Source: Actinopolyspora mortivallis DSM 44261 (GTDB lineage: Bacteria > Actinomycetota > Actinomycetes > Mycobacteriales > Pseudonocardiaceae). Taken from it: a stretch of DNA of 64,000 nt. The stretch lies in NCBI RefSeq assembly GCF_000384035.1, contig NZ_KB913024.1, positions 1,193,655 through 1,257,654 of the forward strand. Reading direction: 5' to 3'. Made by a program: the position numbers and the translations under genes. Positions 17,072 to 27,819 of this stretch are shown piece by piece. The notes beneath the pieces are model-generated. The model saw only the letters and a program-made list of their open reading frames with translations, was not told the DNA's origin and did no database searches. The stretch's first letter is position 1. Every line of letters starts with the position of its first letter.

Positions 17072-18532
17072 ATGACTGCCGCTGCGGAGCAGCGCACACC
17101 CACCACGGTGCCCAGTTCCGAACCGATGTCCCAGGAGGAGACCCTCGCCACGCTCGGCAACTACGAGTACGGCTGGGCCGATCCCGACTTCGCGGGCGCG
17201 AACGCGCAGCGTGGTCTCAACGAGGACGTGGTCCGGGAGATCTCGCAGCAGAAGGGCGAGCCCGAGTGGATGCTGCAGACCAGGCTGAAGGCGCTCAACC
17301 TGTTCGAGCGCAAGCCGACCCCGACCTGGGGTGCCGATCTCTCGGAGATCGACTTCGACAACATCAAGTACTTCGTCCGTTCCACCGAGGAGCAGGCCCA
17401 GAGCTGGGAGGACCTGCCCGAGGACATCAGGAACACCTACGACAGGCTGGGGATCCCCGAGGCGGAGAAGCAGCGTCTGGTGGCCGGTGTCGCCGCGCAG
17501 TACGAGTCCGAGGTGGTCTACCACAAGATCCGTGAGGACCTCGAGGAAAAGGGCGTCAAGTTCCTGGACACCGACACGGCCCTGCAGGAGCACCCCGAGA
17601 TCTTCGAGGAGTACTTCGGCTCGGTGATCCCGGCGGGGGACAACAAGTTCTCCGCGCTGAACACCGCGGTGTGGTCCGGCGGTTCGTTCATCTACGTGCC
17701 CAAGGGCGTCCACGTGGACATCCCGCTGCAGGCCTATTTCCGGATCAACACCGAGAACATGGGCCAGTTCGAGCGGACGCTGATCGTGGTCGACGAGGGT
17801 GCCTACGTGCACTACGTCGAGGGCTGCACCGCCCCGATCTACTCGACCGACTCGCTGCACTCCGCCGTGGTCGAGATCGTGGTCAAGCGCAACGCGCGCT
17901 GCCGCTACACGACCATCCAGAACTGGTCGAACAACGTGTACAACCTGGTCACCAAGCGGGCCAAGGCCGAGGAGGGCGCCACCATGGAGTGGGTCGACGG
18001 CAACCTCGGCTCCAAGGTGACCATGAAGTATCCCTCGGTCTTCCTGATGGGCGAGCACGCCAAGGGCGAGGTGCTCTCGGTCGCCTTCGCCGGCGAGAAC
18101 CAGCACCAGGACGCGGGTGCCAAGATGGAGCACATGGCCCCGCACACCTCGTCCTCCATCGTGTCCAAGTCGATCGCCCGCAGCGGGGGGCGCACCTCCT
18201 ACCGGGGGCTGGTCAAGGTCGCCAAGCGCGCCAACCACTCGGCCTCCAACGTGAAGTGTGACGCGCTGCTGGTGGACAACATCAGCCAGTCGGACACCTA
18301 TCCCTACGTGGACGTGCGGGTCGACGACGTGACGATGGGCCACGAGGCCACCGTCTCCAAGGTCAGCGACGACCAGCTGTTCTACCTCATGCAGCGTGGG
18401 CTGACCGAGGACGAGGCCATGGCGATGGTGGTGCGTGGTTTCGTCGAGCCCATCGCGCGCGAACTGCCCATGGAATACGCACTGGAACTCAACCGTTTGA
18501 TCGAGCTGCAGATGGAAGGGGCCGTCGGCTGA
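17072..18532 (+). CDS. sufB: Fe-S cluster assembly scaffold SufB
   Basis: Scaffold subunit of SufBC2D, where Fe-S clusters are built from persulfide and iron. 486 residues from ATG 17072, with GGAGGGGAG upstream. The normal uninterrupted length shows that no intein is present, unlike M. tuberculosis SufB. The N-terminal part has [15 protein letters not shown] and the helical [12 protein letters not shown]. The beta-helix core contains [21 protein letters not shown] and ends with the conserved [12 protein letters not shown] (C396, the cysteine accepting sulfur in characterised SufB) and [12 protein letters not shown]. The stop overlaps the sufD start by one base. Confidence 0.97.
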   Translation: MTAAAEQRTPTTVPSSEPMSQEETLATLGNYEYGWADPDFAGANAQRGLNEDVVREISQQKGEPEWMLQTRLKALNLFERKPTPTWGADLSEIDFDNIKYFVRSTEEQAQSWEDLPEDIRNTYDRLGIPEAEKQRLVAGVAAQYESEVVYHKIREDLEEKGVKFLDTDTALQEHPEIFEEYFGSVIPAGDNKFSALNTAVWSGGSFIYVPKGVHVDIPLQAYFRINTENMGQFERTLIVVDEGAYVHYVEGCTAPIYSTDSLHSAVVEIVVKRNARCRYTTIQNWSNNVYNLVTKRAKAEEGATMEWVDGNLGSKVTMKYPSVFLMGEHAKGEVLSVAFAGENQHQDAGAKMEHMAPHTSSSIVSKSIARSGGRTSYRGLVKVAKRANHSASNVKCDALLVDNISQSDTYPYVDVRVDDVTMGHEATVSKVSDDQLFYLMQRGLTEDEAMAMVVRGFVEPIARELPMEYALELNRLIELQMEGAVG

Positions 18533-19725
18533 TGACGGAGTCGACTCTCGAAACGTCCGGCCGCGAGGGCCTCGACGAGCAGGGCACGACCAACTCCGCG
18601 GTTCCGCCGCGGAGTTCCCGGGGACACCGTTTCACCTCCTACGACGTGGAGGCCTTCGAGGTTCCCGGAGGTCGTGAGGAGGACTGGCGCTTCACTCCGA
18701 TGAAGCGGCTGCGGGGGCTGCACGACGGCTCCGCCGCGGCGACCGGTTCGCTGAGCGTCGAGGTCACCGGGGACAGCTCCGCCCGGGTGGAGACCGTCGG
18801 TCGCGAGGACGAGCGACTCGGCAGGGCCGGTGCGCCCGCCGACCGGGTGGCCGCCCAGTCGTGGTGCTCCTTCTCCGAGGCCACCGTGGTGACCGTACCG
18901 AAGGACACCAGGGCGAGTGAGCCGATCACCGTCACCGTGCACGGTCCCGGAGAGGGGGCCACCGCCTACGGGCACCTTCAGGTGCGGGCCGAGCCCCTCT
19001 CGGATGCCACCGTGGTGTTGGACTACCGGGGCTCCGGAGTGATCGGCGACAACGTCGAGCTGATCGTCGAGGACTCCGCCCGGCTCTCGGTGGTCACCAT
19101 CCACGACTTCGCCGACGACGCCACCCAGGTGTCCTCCGAGCACGCCAGTCTCGGCAAGGACGCGGTGTTCCGGCACTTCGCCGCCACCCTCGGCGGGGAC
19201 CTCGTGCGGGTCAACACCAAGGTCAGCTTCACCGACCGGGGCGGCGACGCCGAGGTCCTCGGTGTGTACTTCACCGACAGCGGCCAGCACCAGGAGCACC
19301 GGCTGCTGATGGACCACGCCCAGCCGAACTGCCGCAGCAACGTCACCTACAAGGGGGCGTTGCAGGGCGATTCGGCACGTTCGGTCTGGATCGGCGACGT
19401 GCTCATCCAGGCGGCCGCCGAGGGAACGGACACCTTCGAGCTCAACCGCAACCTCGTGCTCACCGAGGGGGCCCGGGCTGACTCGGTGCCCAACCTGGAG
19501 ATCGAGACCGGCGAGATCGCCGGAGCGGGCCACGCCAGTGCCATCGGACGCTTCGACGACGACCAGCTGTTCTACCTCCAGGCCAGGGGTATCCCCTACG
19601 ACCAGGCCCGTCGTCTGGTGGTGCGGGGTTTCTTCGGCGAGATCCTGCAGAAGATCACCGTCGACGAGGTGCGCGAGCGGCTGGAGGCCGCGATCGACAA
19701 GGAACTGGCGGCGGTCGGGGAGTGA
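18532..19725 (+). CDS. sufD: Fe-S cluster assembly protein SufD
   Basis: Structural partner of SufB and SufC, needed for iron entry into the scaffold. 397 residues from ATG 18532, in a TGATG overlap with sufB. The N-terminal segment has the SufD-typical GREEDWRFTPMKRL at about 44-57. The beta-helix core includes HRLLMDHAQPNCRSNVTYKGALQG and the SufB/D family C-terminus GRFDDDQLFYLQARGIPYDQARRLVVRGFF. A 108-bp gap with a long palindrome separates it from sufC, the only wide gap after sufB. Confidence 0.95.
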   Translation: MTESTLETSGREGLDEQGTTNSAVPPRSSRGHRFTSYDVEAFEVPGGREEDWRFTPMKRLRGLHDGSAAATGSLSVEVTGDSSARVETVGREDERLGRAGAPADRVAAQSWCSFSEATVVTVPKDTRASEPITVTVHGPGEGATAYGHLQVRAEPLSDATVVLDYRGSGVIGDNVELIVEDSARLSVVTIHDFADDATQVSSEHASLGKDAVFRHFAATLGGDLVRVNTKVSFTDRGGDAEVLGVYFTDSGQHQEHRLLMDHAQPNCRSNVTYKGALQGDSARSVWIGDVLIQAAAEGTDTFELNRNLVLTEGARADSVPNLEIETGEIAGAGHASAIGRFDDDQLFYLQARGIPYDQARRLVVRGFFGEILQKITVDEVRERLEAAIDKELAAVGE

Positions 19726-19733
19726 CCCGGCCA

Positions 19734-19761
19734 CGGTCGGAACGCCGCGGCGTTCCGACCG
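19734..19761. repeat. 28-bp perfect palindrome between sufD and sufC
   Basis: Positions 19734-19747 and 19748-19761 are exact reverse complements with no spacer, starting 9 nt after the sufD stop. In RNA this is a very stable hairpin without a following U-run. It may terminate part of the transcripts or protect the upstream mRNA, changing the SufBD to SufCSU ratio. Confidence 0.6.
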
Positions 19762-19833
19762 CACCGCCCACCGCCGCCGCCCGCGGCGTCGGACAAGGCT
19801 TTTCGCGACAACACCGGGAGAAGAACGAACACG

Positions 19834-21944
<2,111 letters not shown>

Positions 21945-21954
21945 GGACGTGGTG

Positions 21955-22416
21955 ATGCAACTCGAACAGATGTACCAGGAGATCATCCTGGACCACTACC
22001 GCAATCCGCACCGACACGGGCTGCGGGAGCCGTTCGACGCCGAGTCGTTCCAGGTGAATCCGACCTGTGGCGACGAAGTGACGTTGCGGGTGCGCTTGAC
22101 CGGTTCCGGCACGGAAGCCACCGTCGAGGATGTCTCCTACTCCGGACAGGGTTGTTCGATCAGTCAGGCGGCCACCTCGGTGCTGACCGATCTGGTGGTC
22201 GGACGTCCGTTGCGGGAGGCACTGGACAAGCAGGCCGCCTTCACCGAACTCATGGAGGGGCGCGGCCAGGTCGAACCCGACGAGGACGTTCTGGAGGACG
22301 GTGTCGCCTTCGCGGGAGTCGCCAAGTACCCCATGCGGGTCAAGTGCGCCCTGCTGGGGTGGATGGCGTTCCGGGACGCCGTATCGCGCGTTGTCGACGA
22401 GGTAGGAGCGTCATGA
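21955..22416 (+). CDS. sufU: Zinc-dependent sulfurtransferase SufU
   Basis: Accepts persulfide sulfur from SufS at a zinc site. Start ATG 21955 (153 residues) is preferred because GAGG lies 8 nt upstream and homologues begin near this Met; in-frame GTG codons at 21949 and 21952 are the alternatives. Zinc ligands C38, D40, C67 and C131 are all present (NPTCGDEVTL, SGQGCSISQAATS, MRVKCALLGW). The SufU-specific insertion between the second and third Cys separates it from IscU. The stop overlaps sufT by 4 nt. Confidence 0.95.
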   Translation: MQLEQMYQEIILDHYRNPHRHGLREPFDAESFQVNPTCGDEVTLRVRLTGSGTEATVEDVSYSGQGCSISQAATSVLTDLVVGRPLREALDKQAAFTELMEGRGQVEPDEDVLEDGVAFAGVAKYPMRVKCALLGWMAFRDAVSRVVDEVGAS

Positions 22417-22838
22417 CCAGTACCGAGAACGAATCCCGGCAGAACGCCGGGGACAACACCGAGGTGGTGCGCGGGGCCGAGGGGATGCCCGAGACCTCGA
22501 CGGCCACGGCGGAGCTGGCCGCGGTCGAGGACGTCGAGGAGGCCATGCGTGACGTGGTCGACCCCGAGTTGGGGATCAACGTGGTCGACCTCGGCCTGGT
22601 CTACGGAGTGCGGGTCGAACAGGACAACACGGCGACCATCGAGATGACGTTGACCTCGCCGGCCTGTCCGTTGACCGACGTCATCGAGGAGCAGGCACGT
22701 TCCGCGCTGACCGGCGGACCGGGTGGTGGTCTGGTCAACGACTTCCACATCGAGTGGGTGTGGATCCCGCCGTGGGGTCCGGAGAAGATCACCGAAGAGG
22801 GGCGTGAGCAGCTCCGGGCACTCGGATTCACCCTCTGA
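22413..22838 (+). CDS. sufT: SufT-like MIP18/PaaD-family Fe-S maturation protein
   Basis: 141 residues from ATG 22413, in an ATGA overlap with sufU. The first about 38 residues are polar and disordered. The domain of unknown function 59 (MIP18) follows, with the conserved DPELGINVVDLGLVY at 50-64 and the conserved cysteine C85 in LTSPACPL, ending with WVWIPPWGPEKITEEGREQLRALGF. Family members help place Fe-S clusters in target proteins. It is the last gene of the operon, the position of Rv1466 in M. tuberculosis. Confidence 0.93.
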   Translation: MTSTENESRQNAGDNTEVVRGAEGMPETSTATAELAAVEDVEEAMRDVVDPELGINVVDLGLVYGVRVEQDNTATIEMTLTSPACPLTDVIEEQARSALTGGPGGGLVNDFHIEWVWIPPWGPEKITEEGREQLRALGFTL

Positions 22839-22877
22839 AACACGGCGGGCCGCGTGTTCGTGGCCCGTGAGTCCCGG

Positions 22878-22913
22878 ACGGACCCCGTGGAAACGTCGTT
22901 CCACGGGGTCCGT
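22878..22913 (+). terminator. Terminator of the suf operon
   Basis: Perfect 15-bp inverted repeat (22878-22892 with 22899-22913, 6-nt loop) followed by a short pyrimidine stretch, 40 nt after the sufT stop. It also faces the convergent EAL/GGDDF gene and may serve both. Confidence 0.8.
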
Positions 22914-22955
22914 TCTCGTGGAGGGGCCGGTTCCGACGCCGCGCGGGGCGGGGGA

Positions 22956-24737
22956 TCAGGGACCGTCGCCGCGGTGTTCGACTCCTCCCGGAGGATCGGG
23001 GTCCCGGCTGGGGAAGCCGGGATCGGCCTGGGAGGGTATGTCGGGGGGTGAGCCCCGCAGCACGTCGACGCGGCCCGAACCGATGCGCGACATCACCCAG
23101 CTGGATCCCGCCAGGGACTTGGCCCGTTCCTTCAACGGAACCAGCATCCGGGAGGCCTCACGGTAGGAGTCCGTCTCGTTGCCGGCGCACACGAGGGTCG
23201 ACAACGAGAGGGTCACGTTCAGCTCCCCCGCCCGCCTGGGCGGGTCGAGTACCGCCTCTCCCAGGGAGAGCAGGTCGTCCAGGTCGGTGACCACCAGGAA
23301 GTCGTCCCCGCCGACGTGACCGACCCGCACCGACCGTAACGCCGTGGCGGCGTCGGTGAGACTTCTGCCGACCGAGCGGATCAGCTCGTCCCCCACCGAG
23401 AACCCGGCGGTGTCGTTGATCGTTTTGAAGCTGTCGATGTCCAACCAGCTCAGCGCGAAGACCTCACCCGCGGCGATGCGGGCGTTCACGTCGCGTTCGA
23501 TCGCCTCGCTGCCCGGCAGCCTGGTCAACGGGTTCAGCGCGGCCGCCTGTTCGGCGCGGAACTCGGCCATCCCCCTGATCAGGTGCACCGCGCGTACGGT
23601 ACCCAGACACCTGCCCTGTTCGTCCACGACCACGGCGTCGTCGTAGACCCGGGTCTGGTCGGAGCCGCTGACCAGGTTGAGGGCCTCCATCGCGGTGGTC
23701 GCCGTGCTCACCACACGGGGTTCGTCCGCGAGGCGGTAGGCGGGGCGCTGGGCGTGCAGCGCGTGCCCGTAGGGACCGGTGACCGCGAGCAGGAAGCGGT
23801 TGCGGTCGATGGAGTACTCGGGTCTGTTGTGCTCGTCGACGAGCACGACCCCGCTGATCTCCGGGTGGTCGGCGAGTACACCACGCACCGTGTCCGCCGT
23901 GACGTCGTCGGGCAGCATGGTCGCCGGGGAGAGGAAGTCGGTCACCCGGGGGCCGGAGGGAGCGGGATCAGGGCGGGCGGAGAATCCGCTGATCTCGGTG
24001 GCCGGTTCCGTGATCTGCAGCGAACTCGGCGGGCGGCGTGCCGGGGCGGCCAACAGGTTTCCCTGTACCGTCCGGACTCCGCGACCGCGGAGCGTTTCCA
24101 GCTGGTGCTCCTGTTCCACCCCTTCGGCGATGAGCACCGCACCGATCGTCTCGCACAGTCCCAGCAGCGTGTCCAGCAGGGCGACACAGCCGGGGTCGTC
24201 GGGCAGGCCCCGCACCACACCCGGGTCGAGTTTGACCGCCTCCGGAGCGAGGTCGGTGATGGTGCGCAGTGGGACGTCGCCCTCCCCCACGCCGTCCACC
24301 GCGATCCGGTAGCCGTGGGAGCGCAACCGGTCGACCCCGGCGCACAGCCTGTCCCGCTCCAACCGGGCGAACGGAGGGGTCAGCTCGAGGGTGATCTCGG
24401 GAGTGCGACGTCCGACCTCGGTGAGTTTCCCGTGCAGCCTGTCCAGCGAGTCGGTTTCGTAGGCGACCGTTCCCCCGAAGACGTTGAGGTGCAGTGGCAG
24501 CAGGGACTGTTGTTCGGCGGTCCGTGCCACGGCGGCGACCGCCAGTTCGACGTCCAGCGTGCCGACGCGCCTGTCGCGTGCGGCGTTCCGGAAGAGTTCG
24601 GTGACGTGCCCGTCGGCGGGACGGGCCAGTGCCTCCACGGAGATCACGGCTCCGGTGCGGATGTTGATCAACGGCTGGAACGCGAATCGCACATCGTTGG
24701 CCGGTCCAAGCACGTGATCGATACTGCCCGGATTCAT
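22956..24737 (-). CDS. EAL - CBS pair - GGDEF-like (GGDDF) c-di-GMP signalling protein
   Basis: 593 residues, no membrane segments. The EAL domain (about 15-235) keeps EAL at 35-37, N85, E118, K169/D171 and E205, but the usual DDFG motif reads DGVG (D148, G149). A CBS-like pair follows at about 265-390 (VTDFLSPATMLPDD, then VYDDAVVVDEQGRCLGTV). The diguanylate cyclase domain has LDIDSFKTINDTAGFSVGDELI and the active loop GGDDF at 476-480 instead of GG(D/E)EF. The C-terminal tail is Pro/Asp-rich. It could be a degenerate, regulatory or nucleotide-sensing protein rather than an active cyclase or phosphodiesterase. It stands alone between two terminators or gaps. Confidence 0.85.
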   Translation of the reverse strand: MNPGSIDHVLGPANDVRFAFQPLINIRTGAVISVEALARPADGHVTELFRNAARDRRVGTLDVELAVAAVARTAEQQSLLPLHLNVFGGTVAYETDSLDRLHGKLTEVGRRTPEITLELTPPFARLERDRLCAGVDRLRSHGYRIAVDGVGEGDVPLRTITDLAPEAVKLDPGVVRGLPDDPGCVALLDTLLGLCETIGAVLIAEGVEQEHQLETLRGRGVRTVQGNLLAAPARRPPSSLQITEPATEISGFSARPDPAPSGPRVTDFLSPATMLPDDVTADTVRGVLADHPEISGVVLVDEHNRPEYSIDRNRFLLAVTGPYGHALHAQRPAYRLADEPRVVSTATTAMEALNLVSGSDQTRVYDDAVVVDEQGRCLGTVRAVHLIRGMAEFRAEQAAALNPLTRLPGSEAIERDVNARIAAGEVFALSWLDIDSFKTINDTAGFSVGDELIRSVGRSLTDAATALRSVRVGHVGGDDFLVVTDLDDLLSLGEAVLDPPRRAGELNVTLSLSTLVCAGNETDSYREASRMLVPLKERAKSLAGSSWVMSRIGSGRVDVLRGSPPDIPSQADPGFPSRDPDPPGGVEHRGDGP

Positions 24738-24879
24738 GCTTGCTCAGCGAGTCCGTTCACCGGGTGTTCACCGACATATCAACGCTCCTGTCCGAGAGTC
24801 TTTCGACAACATAGCGCGTTCGTTCCTGCCGTGACAGCGATCGCGGGCGGGCGGTGTGGTGACTCCCACAGCGCAGTGC

Positions 24880-26148
24880 TCACGAAGCGCCACGTTCCGC
24901 GTCCTTCCCGTGGGGGAGTGGCCCCGCTCCTTCGGTCCTCCCACTCGGTCGTGGACCACCGAGCGCCCCGGACCCGAGCCCTCCGAGAACCAGGTGCCGA
25001 CGCAGCCACCAGGGGGAGTGGCGGAACAGCTCCGTCATCGCCTGGTGACACTCGCCGGGAGTTCCGGTGGGCGAGAGGAAGGCGTGCCGCCGCCGACGGC
25101 GCATCGTGAAGAACACGTCGAAGAAGTGGGGGACGGCCTCGGAGGGCATCGTGAGCAGCCCTTCGGCGGCGCGCAGCCGCAGGTGACGGGCGAGCCGCGC
25201 CCGGGGCGGCCACAACACCCGCCGGGCGTTGTCGGCCGCCGCCACCGGACCCTGTCCCAGGGCCGCGGACACGGCACCGGCGACCAGCGGCGCCAGCCGG
25301 AGAACGGCACCCACGCTGAACCCGGTGGCCGGGTGGATCAACCCGGCGGCGGCTCCGAAGGGAACGATTCCGAAGGGAACCGTCCGGGAGAGCTCGGGCA
25401 CGGGATCGTCCAGGGTGAATCGCACCCTCTCCTCGGCCAGCCGGGGACAGTGTTCCAGCCCCCGGCTGGCCAGTCGGTTCCGCAGCCGCTCACGCAGCAC
25501 GCCCAGGGGCAGTCCCGGTCGCCGGGCCAGCGCCGTCTCCTCCACCAGGACCCGTCGGCCCGGAAGCGGAACCGCGTAGAGGAACGTCGGCCACCCCTGT
25601 GGCACGTGCGGCGGTCGGGTCCAGTCCATGAAGATCCCGCCCGCCCCGCCGAGCAGCGGAGCAGCGCTCTCGGCGTCGAGCACCACCCCCACGGCGGTTT
25701 GCTCGCTGGCCGTGCGGGCGGGGCGTCCTCCGCAGAGCACCCGGTTACCGCCGGAGGCGTCGACCAGCACGGTCGCCGAGAGTTTCCTGCCGTCCCGCAG
25801 CAGCACCGTCGGGCGGGCCCCGGCGTCTTCCACCGCGCGCACGATTCCCGCCACCTCGCGGACCGAGTCCCGGTGCAGGCTCCCGCGCAGCGCGGTGTTG
25901 TCCACCACGCAGTACTCGCCCTCCAGGGGGTGGGCGCGGGTGCCGACCGCGGTCATGCGGTCGGTGCTGGCGGCCACGACCGTGTCGTCGAAGGGGGGCG
26001 GGAGTTCCTCGCGCCACAGCGCGTAGGTGTGGGGCCATTCCCGCTCCGGGGCGGGGTCGACCAGGGTCACCCGCAGTCCGAGGTCCGCGCAGGCCGCCCC
26101 CAGGGACCGACCGGCGGGACCCGCACCCACAACCAGCACGTCCGCCAC
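24880..26148 (-). CDS. Lycopene beta-cyclase (CrtL/CrtY flavoprotein family)
   Basis: 422 residues from GTG 26148. The FAD-binding N-terminus ADVLVVGAGPAGRSLGAACADLGLRVTLVDP is followed by the lycopene-cyclase segment PHTYALWREELP. The mid-region FLYAVPLPGRRVLVEETALARRP and the C-terminal GFSVGAVLRLAPLVAGAV are typical of the cyclase family. The tail is hydrophobic then polar. It would cyclise lycopene ends in carotenoid synthesis, but no crtE, crtB or crtI is near. It is divergent from the dGTPase gene with only 65 bp between starts. No Shine-Dalgarno is obvious for GTG 26148. Confidence 0.8.
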   Translation of the reverse strand: MADVLVVGAGPAGRSLGAACADLGLRVTLVDPAPEREWPHTYALWREELPPPFDDTVVAASTDRMTAVGTRAHPLEGEYCVVDNTALRGSLHRDSVREVAGIVRAVEDAGARPTVLLRDGRKLSATVLVDASGGNRVLCGGRPARTASEQTAVGVVLDAESAAPLLGGAGGIFMDWTRPPHVPQGWPTFLYAVPLPGRRVLVEETALARRPGLPLGVLRERLRNRLASRGLEHCPRLAEERVRFTLDDPVPELSRTVPFGIVPFGAAAGLIHPATGFSVGAVLRLAPLVAGAVSAALGQGPVAAADNARRVLWPPRARLARHLRLRAAEGLLTMPSEAVPHFFDVFFTMRRRRRHAFLSPTGTPGECHQAMTELFRHSPWWLRRHLVLGGLGSGALGGPRPSGRTEGAGPLPHGKDAERGAS

Positions 26149-26213
26149 GGGGCCATCAGACCACGAGGGCGGTGCCTCCGTGGGGCGGGCCGGTGAGGCG
26201 GTAGCGTGACGTC

Positions 26214-27812
26214 ATGGACAGCGAGCCGCCAATCGAGCGAACCGCGCGGCGCGGCGCTTCCGGTTCCGCCGGGGCAGCGGCCCCCGGCGAGGCCGGTCAG
26301 CCCGCCGACCTGGCCTCCAGCCCGTTCCGCGCCGACCGGGACAGGATCTCCAGTTCGGCCTTCTTCGCCCGTCTCGGTGGGGTCACCCAGGTCGTCAGCC
26401 CCAGTGGTTCGGGGTTGCTGCTGCACAACAGGCTCACACACAGCCTCAAGGTGGCCCAGGTGGCCAGGGCGATCGCGGAGAGCCTGCTCGAGGATTCCGA
26501 CAGTCGTGCCGTCCTGGAGCGACTGGGCGGATGCGATCTCGACGTGGTCGAGGGGGCCGGACTCGCCCACGATCTCGGGCACCCTCCGTTCGGCCACCTG
26601 GGAGAACGGGTGCTGGACCGCGTGGCGCGGCAGCGTTTCGGGATCGCGGACGGTTTCGAGGGCAACGCCCAGACCTTCCGGATCGTCAGCAGTGTGGACG
26701 TGCGCGGTGGCGGCGGGGACGGACTGGATCTGACCGCCGCGACGCGGGCGGCGCTGCTGAAGTACCCGTGGACGCGTCTGTCCCGCCCCGAGCCCCATCC
26801 GAGCGGATGGCCCGTGCCCCCGCGCGGGGCCTCCGAACCGGAGGACGCGCCGGGAACCGGTGCCTCCAAGTTCTCGTGCTACGGCACGGAGCTCGACGAC
26901 ATGCTCGACTGCCGGGCACCGTTCGCCGGACGTCTGCGGCAGTGGCAGCAGACCGTGGAAGCCTCGATCATGGACACGGCCGACGACATCGCCTACGCGA
27001 TCCACGACCTGGAGGACTTCCACCGCGTGGGGATCCTGCAGCACGCCACGGTCTCCACGGAGCTGACCGAGTGGCTGGGCCGTTCCGCGGAGCTGGCCGC
27101 GCTGGACGACGGGGTGGTGGAGCGCGGGATCGAGCGTCCGGGCTACTCGCTGGAGAGCCTGCGCCGGAGGCTGCACGCCAAGGACTCCTGGATCGCCGAC
27201 GACGAGGCCTTCGTCAACGCCGTCAAGAAGGTCCAGGCCGACCTGGTGACCAAGCTGCTGGAACAGCCCTTCGACCGTTCCAAGCAGGCAGAGCAGGCCG
27301 TGGCCGCCTTCTCCGGAACGTGGACCAGACGGTTGGTGCGTGGTGTTCGGGTGGAGGAGGAGCCCACGGTCCGCTCCGGGCATGTGCTGCTGGAGACCGA
27401 GCAGTGGCACGAGGTCCAGATCCTGAAGTTCGTGCACCGGCGGTTCGTGCTGCAACGCCCCGACCTGGCACTGCACCAGCGGGGACAGGACCGGCTGGTG
27501 AGCAAGCTCGTGCAGGCCCTGGACGAGTGGTTGATCGACCGCAGCGAGTCCGCGCGCCTGCCGCACCGGCTGCGCGACCTGTTCGAGCACGCCGTGGGTC
27601 AGTTCGAGCGGATGCGTCGCCAGGACCCGGAGTTGTTGGCCCCCTCGGGGGGTTCGCACGGTCCGCCCGACCGTGAGGAACTGGAACGCATGGCCCGTGG
27701 CCGCGCGGTCATCGACTTCGTCGCCTCGTTGACCGACGAGCAGGCGGCGGCGCTGTTGGAGTCGTTGTCCGGACGTACCACCCAGCTGTGGTCGGACACC
27801 TTCGTGCTGTGA
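26214..27812 (+). CDS. dgt: Deoxyguanosinetriphosphate triphosphohydrolase-like HD protein
   Basis: Hydrolyses dGTP (or other dNTPs) to the deoxynucleoside and triphosphate, controlling dNTP pools. 532 residues from ATG 26214. The HD-domain metal ligands are readable: H76 in HNRLTHSLKV, H119-D120 in GLAHDLGHPPFGHLGE, and the later Asp in DTADDIAYAIHDLEDF near 250-265. The N-terminal 38 residues are a polar extension. Length and motifs match the actinobacterial Dgt family. The acVLRF1 gene starts 7 bp after its stop, so the two form an operon. Confidence 0.9.
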   Translation: MDSEPPIERTARRGASGSAGAAAPGEAGQPADLASSPFRADRDRISSSAFFARLGGVTQVVSPSGSGLLLHNRLTHSLKVAQVARAIAESLLEDSDSRAVLERLGGCDLDVVEGAGLAHDLGHPPFGHLGERVLDRVARQRFGIADGFEGNAQTFRIVSSVDVRGGGGDGLDLTAATRAALLKYPWTRLSRPEPHPSGWPVPPRGASEPEDAPGTGASKFSCYGTELDDMLDCRAPFAGRLRQWQQTVEASIMDTADDIAYAIHDLEDFHRVGILQHATVSTELTEWLGRSAELAALDDGVVERGIERPGYSLESLRRRLHAKDSWIADDEAFVNAVKKVQADLVTKLLEQPFDRSKQAEQAVAAFSGTWTRRLVRGVRVEEEPTVRSGHVLLETEQWHEVQILKFVHRRFVLQRPDLALHQRGQDRLVSKLVQALDEWLIDRSESARLPHRLRDLFEHAVGQFERMRRQDPELLAPSGGSHGPPDREELERMARGRAVIDFVASLTDEQAAALLESLSGRTTQLWSDTFVL

Positions 27813-27819
27813 GCGCCTC

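Noticed and set aside
22878-22913. Inverted repeat considered as a transposon end or attachment site.
   Set aside because: Location between convergent genes and simple stem-loop geometry fit a terminator; no transposase or target duplication nearby.
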